The notes under the pieces were generated by a model. It did no database searches and was not told the origin of the DNA. It saw nothing but the letters and a program-made list of their open reading frames with translations. The position numbers were made by a program, and so were the translations under genes. From the NCBI GenBank assembly GCA_021527695.1, contig JAKFAO010000009.1, positions 992,001-1,056,000 on the forward strand: a stretch of 64,000 nt of DNA, read 5' to 3'. This document shows, piece by piece, positions 31,819 to 41,716 of this stretch. Each line of letters opens with the position of its first letter. Positions within the stretch are counted from its first letter, which is position 1. The stretch is from Naematelia aurantialba (taxonomy: Eukaryota; Basidiomycota; Tremellomycetes; Tremellales; Naemateliaceae).

Positions 31819-34125
31819 TCATCCTCTTGTGCCCGCATCTGAAACTGGCCTGCGGCTCAACCACTCCCACGCCCCCCTCCCGACTTGACTCATCACGTCG
31901 CGCACTTCCTGCCCGTCCCGACTGGTCTGCACCATCACCGGTCTCCCGGCGTCGCCACCATCGCTCACAGACGGCACGAGGGGGACCTTTCCTACAAAAA
32001 TCAGCTCTGACCCTCGGTGTTGCGTTTGCGTCTGTTTCTTGTATACGCGATATGGTCATCATACCGACTCCGACTCAGACCCAGGCTCAGACGACGCAGA
32101 ATCAGACCCAGGCTCAGACCCAGACACAGACCAGATCCAGGCTCAGACTCACCTAGGACCGGGAGATGCAGGTCAGTGGCAGCTTTTTCAAAGCTCGATG
32201 CCGAGCCAAAGAGGTAATGTGGTGTGGAGCAGGCTCCGCACGTGAAATGAGACATGTTGAGCAGTAACCCGATGATCTGTACGGTCCGTCAGCGTGCGAT
32301 TCGTCAGCATGCGACTTCTCGGCACATGTTCCTGGCTCCATCGTTGGCCTGGGCAAACGAGCAAGATCTGGACTTGGGTGGAGCAGGCAAGACTGACTGG
32401 TATGCCGATTTTGTTAAACATCCCTACGCCCTTGCGAGCATCCACGAGCGCCACGTCCTGCGGAGTCGAAACGACCACGGCGCCTGAAAGCGGTCAGCGG
32501 GCCATGGCGGCGCGTTCAGGGGCACATGGCGGCGGCAGCGGTTTGTTTCAGGCATGTTGGCCGCAGTGGCATGTTTTAGGCATGTCTTGTGGACAGCCTC
32601 GGTGACGTGTCTGGGAGGCGACACGCTTCTGATCCGAGAGAGGCTGCACTCACCGTCAACAACCACGAGCTGCCCCAGACTGAGTTGCACGTCGCCCGTC
32701 CCCGGCGGCATATCGACGACCAACACGTCGAGGTCCTGTCCCGCAGTGGTCCAGTCGACGTCGAACAGGAGCTGAGAGAGACATCAGTCCCAAGCGGCGT
32801 GTAGAATTGAGCTGTGCTGGCTTTGGGAGTGGGCAGTCGGGGAAGGGGAGTAGTCAGTCGCCCGGGGGGGGGGGGGGGGTGGGGGAGAGTTGGGAAGTTG
32901 GCGAGGAAAACCGTAGGAGGGGAAGTATGGACGGGCGTTTTAGAGCGGGATGTTTAGAGAAGCGCCGCACCTGCTGTACAGCTTTCATCACCATCATCCC
33001 GCGCCAGACGACGGGGCTGTCATTGGCTGGATTTGGCGCTGCTTGTTCAGCTATACTCTTTCTCTCTTGGGGGACCAGGAGCCGCTTCCGTGGCTGAGCT
33101 GGACAAGTGGATGCCTCTCTGTCTGTGATTGTTGCGGCGTGGCAATGGTGGAAAGGTAGTGGCAACGACGCCTCAGGTGCTAGGGAGTACTCACGCAGGA
33201 GGTATCCTATTGACATGGTCTTAATCCCGTGATTCTGCAAGGGCAGAAGCCTGTTGTCTGCCGCCGTCAGCTCGTCTCTGCTTCACAAGCATGCGTCCTG
33301 AGATTCTGCCGGCATGGTAGAGCTAAAGCCGTGACGGATCCAAGCCATGACGGATGGTAGAGCTCGAGCCAGGCCGCGGAGAGTAGCGCACTCACCCGCC
33401 CCGAGCTCGGGATCGCCAACATTCTCCAACCCCATCAACTTGGGCACGCTCGGCCCAAATATGTCCAGGTCCAACAAGCCTATCCGGGGAGCACGCGGCA
33501 GCGATGCAGTTTGCAGAAGAGCGGTGGCGAGGTTGGCTGTCCTACCGATATCAGCGGCAGCGCCACACAGGGCCCCAGAACGTAGAAGAGCCAGGACCGT
33601 AGAGCAGCCCAACGCCGTAGAACAGCCAACACCGTAGCCAGCGCAACACCATACGACAGCCAAGCTCTCCGATCGGTCTTACTTCTTCTGCGCGAGACGA
33701 GGGCTCGTATGCGGGGATTTGCGAGGGGAGAGAGCTGCACGCACCCGCGATGGTGCTCTTGCCCACCCCGCCCTTGCCAGAGGCAACGACAACCACACGC
33801 TTGACACCTCGTATTCGTGACTTCTGCGGCGGACCGCCCCGGCGAGGCAACGTTGGCGCTGGATTCGGGTTACGCACAGGGATGCCCTACGTGCGTCAGG
33901 CTGCGTTGGCTTTGCATTGGCTTTGCATTGGCTTTGCATTGGCTTTGCATTGGCGTTGGCGTTGGCTCGGTATCGGCGACTCGTGTACGGGGGTACCAAG
34001 CCACTCACCAGGGGATTTTCGTGCGACCTCGATGCACCGGTGCTGGACAGAAAGCGCCGGGACGGCGGCACAAAGACCGCTCTGCTTAGGCTAGAGCACG
34101 CCATGCATGGTCTCCCGAGCACCAT
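31819..34125 (-). CDS. IND1: Mitochondrial Fe-S P-loop NTPase Ind1/NUBPL, spliced
   Basis: Mrp/Nbp35-type ATPase that delivers Fe-S clusters for complex I assembly. The N-terminus [20 protein letters not shown] with [13 protein letters not shown] is Arg/Ser-rich, like a mitochondrial presequence. An intron follows, then [18 protein letters not shown], the P-loop [164 protein letters not shown] with the cluster-binding CxxC, and a last exon [20 protein letters not shown] ending at TGA 31819-31821. Eight exons with agreeing phases. Start ATG 34123-34125; a second ATG eighteen bases downstream-codon-wise (MACSS) is an alternative. Presequence, domain order and CxxC distinguish it from cytosolic Nbp35/Cfd1. 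Confidence 0.92.
32864..32879. repeat. Run of 16 G in an IND1 intron
   Basis: An uninterrupted plus-strand G homopolymer, followed by further G clusters; on the coding strand a C run. It lies between the exons encoding MKAVQQ and LFDVDW. Confidence 0.9.
33906..33955. repeat. 11-bp tandem repeat (CTTTGCATTGG), four to five copies, in an IND1 intron
   Basis: Nearly perfect copies inside the first intron of the minus-strand IND1 gene, degenerating into TTGGCG units. Confidence 0.9.
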
Positions 34126-34666
34126 CTCACGCTGGTTGCTACTGGGTACCACGTCTGTCGACTATGTCGCCTGTCGAGCTCGTGGCTGGGGATGTCGAGC
34201 AAGTCGATGGACAAAATGACCAGACAAACGACCGGACCAAGTGGAAATTGTAGCATGAACGTCTGAGATGTCTGTCTGATTCCTCTTCTTCTTTGTCTCT
34301 CCTCTTGGCGACGACGGGCTTGTGTATAGCGTCCAGCTCGGCCACATTCGCACTGTCTGCTCTCTCCTACCCAACCAGCACCGTAGCGTAGACGCCTGCC
34401 TCTGTTCTCTCGCTGTGTCAATCTGTAGCAACCACTGCTGGAATCCATAACCGACTGCCTTGTTGTGACCTCTTTGTTTGAGCTTGGCCTGATTCACTCC
34501 TTAGCACCTTGCACCGTCTGTTCCCTTGTCGACGCCGCATCGCTCACTCTCTCTACGACTACCGCGCAGCCGCATTGCTCATTGACACCGACACCGATAC
34601 CGATACCGACACCGATACCGACACCGACACCGATACCGACACCGACACTGCCCACACGCCAATGCC
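34126..34666. promoter_or_regulatory. Divergent intergenic region between IND1 and MKK1/2
   Basis: About 540 bases. The distal part (34585-34650), just before the kinase start, is an ACCGAT/ACCGAC hexanucleotide array that probably lies in the 5' UTR. No other element can be named. Confidence 0.55.
34585..34650. repeat. Hexanucleotide repeat (ACCGAT/ACCGAC) upstream of the MAPKK start
   Basis: About ten head-to-tail units ending 17 bases before the start codon at 34667. Confidence 0.93.
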
Positions 34667-37047
34667 ATGAACAGCACGGCCGGCTCGCGCCGACTAGGTG
34701 GGCCACGTCCGGCGCCTGCTCCAGTCCCCACTCGAGCACCACCCCCGCCCTCCATCTCCATCCCTGATGGCAACGTTCGTGAGTGCCGCGTCTCCTGCCC
34801 CGTGCCCTCTGCCCCGCATCCAGTCCAGCCCGTCCCGTGCTATCGCGCAGCCTGCCGGGTTCTCATGCACTCACATGCGCTGGGCTGACGTCGACGTAGC
34901 AGGGATGCATGTAGACTCGGCCAACGAGGGCGGGTGGCAGATGCCCAACCAATCATTACCGGCCCTCGCTCTCCAACCACGTCGGCCCGCGCCGTCGTCT
35001 GCATCGTCCTCTCGCCCCAAACTGACTCTATCCGCCCTCCCTTCCCCTGCGCCATCACCTGGACTGTTCCCCACCACCGCGCCAGCAGCTACGCGACCAC
35101 CACTCCTCAGTGCGCCTTCCGCATCGTCCTGCCCGCCCCGGTCCAGCACGCCGTCACTGAAGCTCAACATCCCTCTCTCTGCCGGCGTCGGCGGGGTCGG
35201 CGGGGCCGGCGGTCTGTCGAGCGAAGACGAGGGCGAGCTGAAGACGCCGTTGGCGAGCCACGCGGCAGACCGGAACCCTACCGTCCAACCAAGAGGGAGC
35301 GACTATGATGGTGGAGAAAGCTCGTACGGTTACGGCCTGCATGGGAATGGTCTGGGCGACGTGACAGCCGGGTCGATGAGTGCAATGACAGAGGATATCC
35401 GCCAGACCATCTCCAGATTCGGCGGGTCGCCCAACCCGTCGTCGACGTACCTACCGCTCTCGCGGTCTCGGGCAAACACCATGGCAAGTCGCTCGGGCTC
35501 AAGCCCCAGTCGCCGCGGAAGCAGCATAGCGCACGAGGATATTCTGGCGATCCAGGGCCTGAATATTGCCGACGACGAGGCCGCAGACGAGGCGGGGGCA
35601 GCGGAGCAGGAGAGCAGGTGGAGCAGCCTGAGCGGGACAGACGATGGCGTGGGAACGTTCAATTTCAAAGAGCTGATACATATACGGAGACTGGGGGAAG
35701 GCACAGGAGGTGCCGTGGAGCTCGTACAGGACCCACATACGCTGAAAATCATGGCCAAGAAGGTGTGTTGGGGTGTCCCCCGCGTTTCCCCCCTGATCCC
35801 TTCACGACTCCACCTCCCCAACACGAGACTGAGACTGGGAGTCTTCGCTTGGGGGATTGGGGGACTGGGAAAGTAAGCGACTGGGAGACGGGAGACATGG
35901 CGGCGCGAGAGACGAGACGCAACTGACGCTAGACAGGTCATTGGGCGAACGGCAAATCCCTCAATGCACAAACAGCTCTTGCGCGAGCTCAAGATCCTCA
36001 ACGACTGTCAATCGCCATTCATCGTCGATCACTACGGGTCCTTTCTGGCCGAACACGACTCGCAGATCGGTATCCTCATGGAATACTGCGAGGGCGGGAG
36101 TCTCGATAGCTTGTTGGGCCGGATGAAGCGCAAGAGTATGCGGTGTACAGAGCCTGTCCTTGGCCGTATCGCTGCTTCCGTGAGCCCGCGTCTTCCGTGC
36201 TCGTGGCTCAATGTGGCTTGTTCATTCTTGCTTGTAATCTGGATTGTTAAACCTGACTTCTTAAACCTGGCTGTTTAAACCTCACTCTTGAAACCGGGAC
36301 TCCATGATCCTGGCTCCTTGATCATGGCGCCTCAATCCTGGATTTGTCCCCCGACTCTCGTCCGCATTCAGAAGTCTTGTGTGAGGCTAACCGGCCCTAG
36401 GTCCTGAAAGGTCTTGACTACCTCCACTCGCTGAGGATCATCCACCGCGATATTAAACCGTCCAACATCCTTCTCACCAAGCAGGGAGTAGTGAAGCTGT
36501 GTGATTTCGGCGTATCAGGCGAACTGGACATCAACTCGATTGCCGGCACGTTTACAGGGACGAGCTACTACATGGCGGTAGGTCCTCTCTCTGACGTTTA
36601 TCGTGGGTTCTATATTGAACCCTGTCAGCCTGAACGCATACAAGGTAATCGATATACCATCAAAGCGGACGTCTGGTCTCTCGGCTTGACGCTACATGAA
36701 GTCGCGCATCTCCGCTTCCCATTCCCACCAGAGGGCGAATCGCAGTCTGTGGCTCCGATCGAGCTGTTGTCGTATATCGTCACGGCGCCTGTCCCGGCCA
36801 TGATCGACGATCCCACGGTCGGTAGAGTATGGTCCGACATGATCAAGGATTTCATGGCTCAGTGGTGAGTTTGTCGCCCTTGCCTACTACTTGGTTGTTG
36901 CTGATGTCGTGCAGCCTGATCCGCTCTGCGACGGACCGACCGTATCCCTGGCAGCTGTTGCAACATCCGTTCATCACGTGCAGTGATTCTAAAAAGATCA
37001 ACATGGCGAGATGGGTGGCCACGCTGTGCGACTGGCCTATCGAGTAG
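34667..37047 (+). CDS. MKK2: MAP kinase kinase, Mkk1/Mkk2 type (cell wall integrity pathway), spliced
   Basis: The long N-terminal region (about 300 residues) is Ser/Pro-rich. The kinase domain starts [20 protein letters not shown] (Gly loop) with LKIMAKK carrying the ATP-anchoring Lys. It continues [56 protein letters not shown] (HRD), [15 protein letters not shown] (DFG), the activation segment [40 protein letters not shown], and ends [20 protein letters not shown]. The [14 protein letters not shown] segment is characteristic of Mkk1/2, which act between Bck1 and Slt2/Mpk1 downstream of Pkc1. The activation loop has Ser and Thr in the usual S-x3-T spacing. Seven exons; the first short exon ends in a GTGAGT donor and joins as [14 protein letters not shown] at 37045-37047. 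Mkk1/2 is preferred over Pbs2 or Ste7 on the activation segment. Confidence 0.9.
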
Positions 37048-37635
37048 GCATCAGGCTAGTGTAGCTGTGCGGAGATTTTACAAGTCCGAGCTATCCGAGC
37101 CGACTGCACCGAGACTCGACCCTCTACCTTCCTGACACTCAGTGTCAAGTAACGCCCGCGCGGGGTCCAACGTCGTTCGCCATGTCCGAGTCGAGCGTTT
37201 CCAGCTATCCACCGTCCCGGGACTACGACCATCACGCCTGTCTGATTCTTCATGTTGACTGGCATAGTGTTTCCACTGTATATAGCATCGAGACTGTCTG
37301 CATGCCCCTGCCATGCATGCATGCTTGACGGCCATGACAACCAATACAGAGAGGTCAGCGAGCGATGAGGACAAAAATGCCACTTGGTGGATTCGCCGCG
37401 AAAAGTGGTATAACGCCGAGGCTCGAGTTGATTTCACGGCCATAATTTCCAGCGCCCAAAAAGAAGTCGACACTTTGGCACTGGGGAGGTTTTCCAAACG
37501 TTTTGCTGCAGCATCGCATCTCGCATCGCAAAGCAGGAGCACAGCGAGCAGCGGCCGGCCCTTTGAGCGACACTCGCCTGGCGAGGAAGGGAAAGGGAAG
37601 AAAAACAATCGGCAGCGAAAGTGAGACTCGAGAGC
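37048..37635. other. Intergenic region between MKK and the mitoribosomal protein gene
   Basis: About 590 bases between two plus-strand genes. Long open frames here on the minus strand continue through the next gene and look like shadows. No element recognised. Confidence 0.55.
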
Positions 37636-39171
37636 ATGTCAGTGGCATTGACGTGCTCGTCGTCGTCGGCGACGTTGGTCGTCCGATCAGCTGTGCGGAA
37701 ACGCATAGCCGGGCCTGCATCGTCCCTCCCTCGAGCGATGATAGTCCCTCGACGGGGCGTGCCAGGTGAGTCTTTGTGGTCTTGTTTCTTGTTGGTTCGC
37801 TGTGGGCAATGCAGAGTGTAGAAGCTGACCAGATGGTTTTCGACTCTTTTCCAAACGCTCGCTCGACTTCGACTGGCTGCCCTCGACGCTTCACACGACC
37901 ACGTCCACGTCCACACCTCCATGCATACTTGGTCGGGTCTCGCTACCGTACACGCTGCATCTGGACCCACGTCTCGTGGCACGCACAGCCCGCAACTACT
38001 CCCCTCTGCCAGCGTACACGGAAGACGACGCAGACGAGCCGCGTCAGTCGCGCTACCGCCCCACCAGCCTTTCACGCCAATACGACCACCCACGCTCAGC
38101 GTCCTACGATCACAGCAGCGCGCAATCACGCCGCCAGCCGCTCGCCTTGAAGCCCATTCGCACGACACCCGAATCGGCGCAGTCGTACTTGTCAGAACTG
38201 CTGCATCTGCCTCCTGATCGCCAGATACCGCCCCCACTGGCCCTCCAGATCCTGACGCATAAATCCTTTCGGCACGCCAAACTGCTCCGCCATTCTCGCT
38301 CCTCCCCCTCCCCCTCTCCGTCCCCTTCCCCATCCACCGATCCAACATCAACGCCAGCACCATCCTCATCGTCGTTTTCTTCAGCTGGCGGCCCTGCGTC
38401 GACGCTGGTCTCGACCGAGCCGTCGCGGCTCGAGACAGACGCAACGGAGCAGCTGGCATCGCACAACTCCCGCCTGAGCTTTGTGGGCCGCCGCGCCATC
38501 GAGACGTACCTCGCGCTGTTTATCCACTCCGCCCTGGCGCATATACGCCAGTCGACCGATCTCGAGCTGCGTGACCTCGACTTTTTGCGCGGCCGTACCC
38601 TGCAGGAGAAGATTGATGCGTTGCGGAATGCGCAGAATATCGGGAGGGAGGTCGGACATCCCTGGCAGGTCGCCGACGTCATGCGCTGGGACCAGAATCC
38701 TGTGGGTCCTGCGTCGCTGTCTTCTGTCTTTGGCATTGGACCTGACGCGGCGTGATTACCACGGCAATGTATGAGTGGCTACCATGGCTCTTGTACCTCT
38801 CGTCTTCTATTCCTGTTGTCTTCCACACCTGTTGTCTTTTCTTGTCTTCTACCCCTCTGTTCTGCTCCTGTTCTGCTCCGTTCTGAATTTGTACTCTGGT
38901 CTGTACACGCTAACCCTCGCAGAACACCGTCGCATCCGCAGCCGACAAGATCCAAGGCACCACGGTGGAAGCCATCATCGGCGGCGCGTTCACCGTCTAC
39001 GGCTCGCCGGCGGCGCACCGCGCGTTCCACCTCTACGTCCTGCCGCACCTGGCGCCGCAGCTGCGCGACCCCGCGCTCATCGAGCGTGCTCAGACGTTTC
39101 ACAAGACGCTGATGGATGATACCGGCCCGGAGATCATTGGGCAGCCGGGGGCGATATTGCCCGAGGCGTAG
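37636..39171 (+). CDS. Mitochondrial large-subunit ribosomal protein with inactive RNase III fold (mL57/Mrpl15-like), spliced
   Basis: Exon 1 (ATG 37636) reads MSVALTCSSSSATLVVRSAV then RKRIAGPASS, a basic Ser/Arg/Ala-rich presequence. A GTGAGT intron joins it in phase to DGFRLFSKRSLDFDWL. The body reads LHLPPDRQIPPPLALQILTH then KSFRHAKLLRHS, a Ser/Pro linker, then HNSRLSFVGRRAIETYLALF, LQEKIDALRNAQNIGREVGH and WQVADVMRWDQNP. The final exon reads VASAADKIQGTTVEAIIGGA and ends at TAG 39169-39171. The ALQILTHKSF and NSRLSFVGRR blocks are RNase III-like. The catalytic NERLEFLGD signature is replaced by NSRLSFVGR, so no nuclease activity is expected. RNase III-fold proteins mL44 (Mrpl3) and mL57 (Mrpl15) form a pair in fungal mitoribosomes; mL57 seems the better match, but mL44 is not excluded. 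Confidence 0.75.
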
Positions 39172-39686
39172 ATCAGGTCGCCGCGGAAGTTGAACCGGTA
39201 AGACCGGCGCTGGTCAGACTGGTGTTGATCAATCCGGCCGTGTCGCCTAATACCAGTGGAATTGAAGTTGGCATTGGCAGGCGTCTGGCAAACTGCCGTT
39301 GCTACTGCGGCTACACGGAAGGAGCGGGAAGCTGGTACTGAGAGCTGGTGTTGAGAGTCGGGAGTAGAGAGTCGAGAGTCGAACCTCGCATTTAGGCATC
39401 ACGTCATGAGCTCATGCAACTACTCGCATCTGCTCGTCATCTCACTTGACACTGACACTGACACTGACACTGACACTGACGCTGACGCTGACGCTGACAC
39501 TGACGCTGACACTGAACTGACACGGACACTGAACTGACACTAACACTGAACTGACACGGACGACGGACATACATCGACGGATGCTCAATGCCCAATCAAC
39601 TCGAAACGATACTCGCGAAACTGCGAAGATGCGCACTGCGAGCCCATGCATGCATTTCTACGTTTCACGCCCCGCCTGCCCACCGC
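39172..39686. other. Intergenic region with tandem repeat between convergent genes
   Basis: Contains GTCGAGAGTC-like short repeats (39350-39385) and the ACTGAC array. No gene is recognised. Confidence 0.6.
39449..39560. repeat. Hexanucleotide repeat (ACTGAC and variants)
   Basis: About 15 units of ACTGAC/GCTGAC followed by longer ACTGAACTGACACGGAC units; intergenic. Confidence 0.92.
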
Positions 39687-39922
39687 CTACCCGATGACAA
39701 GCTTTCCGTCGTCCTCTGCAAATTCGTATTCTGGGATCTCGAGGTTCAACGGCGCCGGTCCCCGGCGGATACGTCCCGAGATGTCGTAGTGCGATCCGTG
39801 GCACGGGCAGAACCAGCCTCCGTAGTCGCCCGCCTCACCGATTGGAACACAACCCAGATGCGTGCTGACACGTCAGCGCTGTTCCTCCATCCGCACAGAG
39901 CCACGCCAACAACTGTCCCTCC

Positions 39923-39953
<31 letters not shown>

Positions 39954-41269
39954 ACTCTCTCACTCTCTCACTCTCTCTTAGATACAAGAGGTACACGGGA
40001 GAGGAAATGAAAAGCGAAGTCACAAATGAAAGAAGCTCACCAGACACCAAGCATGACCAACCTGAAAAGTAGTCAGTATTCGCCAGCAAGCAAGAAGTGA
40101 AACGACGCACCACTCGGGCTTCTTCACTCGGTCGTCGTCTGTTTGCGGGTCCCGCAGGCTCTTCACGTCGACAGAGTTCGCCTCGTCAATCTCGTCCGCC
40201 GTCCGGTGACGGATGAACACGGGCTTTCCACGCCACTTGACGATGAGGTTCTTGCCTGTTTGGGTCAGCTTGGTTGTCATCAAGTACGCGAGTCCCAGAC
40301 GCTCCGCCACTCAATCGACAATCCGCCACTGAATGGACAATGCGCCCATACTCAGACATGCTTGTTCCACAGTCCAAACACGTCTAGCAAGGCTTGCCCG
40401 TTCTACGACGCCGCGCAACACGCCTCATTGTCCCGTTCCACAGAGCAGCTACCAGTCCGCCCTGCGCGAATGACCCCAACTTAGGACGCCATCTGCAGCC
40501 CAGACAGAAACACCTCACTCACCCTCAGGAATAGCACCGAGCTCGACCTCGACCTTAGCCAAAGCCAACACGTCCGCACTAGCCGCCAAGTTGCTAAGCA
40601 CGTCCGAGACGGTGCTCTTGGCTGCGCTGGCGCCGAGAGCTCCGAGTGCGCCGACCATAAAGTACGAGAGGGTGCGATTGGATGCAGGGTCGGCCGCGCG
40701 GTAGGGCGTAAAGTCGGGGACGCCGGTCGGCCCGTGGCGCTGCGAGGTCGTGGCGTGGTGGCTGATGCCCCCGACAGCGCTGGCTGCGCACGCGCGGGAC
40801 GAGGTGGCGAACGATCGCGAGAAGACGAGGGTGCTGGGGAGCGCTGGGTGGTGTTAGTACCCGGTTGCCCATTCATACGCCAGTACGGAGGGTAGGTATC
40901 TCTGATTATGTGGGGCGCCACGGCCCAGGGATGAGAAGAGGCGGTAAAGGCTTAAGGAGCATGCTGCCTACCGGCGGGGGGGACTGAAAATATATGGCGG
41001 GAAGCGTAGAAAGAGCACAAGGAGCAGAAAGAGAAGGCGATGGGAAAGTCAACTCTAGACTCACTGTTAACATGCAGAACCGAGACGCTGCCGCTCAGTC
41101 GCTGTGCCCACGGATTGGGCGCATCGGTCCTTGGACCAGCGCCGTGTCCATGACCATGCCCGTGTGCTTGGGGAGGTAACGAGTGGTTGATCTTGTTGGC
41201 AAATGGGACGCCTGACGCCAGCGTCCGGGTGGACGGGAGGACGTTGATCCGGGTGATGGAGAGGGACAT
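39687..41269 (-). CDS. RIP1: Rieske iron-sulfur subunit of the cytochrome bc1 complex, spliced
   Basis: Ubiquinol-cytochrome c reductase subunit that passes electrons from ubiquinol to cytochrome c1 in the inner mitochondrial membrane. Exon 1 (ATG 41267-41269) encodes a long presequence starting [20 protein letters not shown] with an HGHGHGHG run. A TACTAAC branch point and AG join it in phase to [20 protein letters not shown]. Mature sequence: [20 protein letters not shown], the membrane helix [20 protein letters not shown], the hinge region [40 protein letters not shown], then the cluster motifs [10 protein letters not shown] and [20 protein letters not shown], ending [11 protein letters not shown] at TAG 39687-39689. 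Both boxes carry the Cys/His ligands and disulfide cysteines. Exons around the LVMLGV segment are short. A CT dinucleotide tract lies in an intron at about 39918-39978. Confidence 0.95.
39918..39978. repeat. CT dinucleotide microsatellite in a RIP1 intron
   Basis: Near-perfect CT repeats with occasional A or T interruptions. Confidence 0.9.
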
Positions 41270-41716
41270 TGCGGCGGGGTGCGGGGGAGGCGAGGTGCGT
41301 CTACGCACTTGACGGCGAGTCGAGCCAGCGGGTCCAGAGGAGCAGTCTACGGGGCTGTAGGCGCTGTAGGGGGGGGGGGGCAGACGCACAGCGACGAGCA
41401 CAAGGGCCGAGTCGAGCAGAGAGTCAAGCAGATGGGGAGCCACGAAATCGGAGACGAGGAAACGTAGCTGCGTTGATTGGCCTGGAAAGCGGAAGCAAAT
41501 ATCCCGAGAATCGCCGAACGAGGCAAGTGGCAATGTGGCAATGTGGCACTCGGTACTTCTATAGGCGATAATGCATGCCGTGCTTCTATGCACACGAGCA
41601 GATGGAGAGATGAGTTTACGAGTGGAGGGGTGCGCAGCAACGGACTCTGGGAGTGAAGGATGCGGTTGGCGGAGTGCAGCGCAAAGGAGTGTGTGAGGCG
41701 GAAGCACGAGGGGAGC
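41270..41716. other. Intergenic region upstream of RIP1
   Basis: About 450 bases holding the RIP1 promoter and the 3' UTR of the wax-synthase-like gene. A run of 12 G (41369-41380) and a duplicated GGCAATGTGGCA (about 41527-41550) are the only features noted. Confidence 0.55.

Noticed and set aside
34934..35308. Alternative plus-strand frame over the first large exon of the MAPKK gene
   Set aside because: The other frame leads directly into the kinase domain and joins in phase to the short first exon.
37434..38459. A 341-codon open frame on the minus strand over the mitoribosomal protein gene
   Set aside because: It is antisense to exons with clear RNase III-fold blocks and a presequence, and its own translation is Arg/Ser/Gly-rich without family features.
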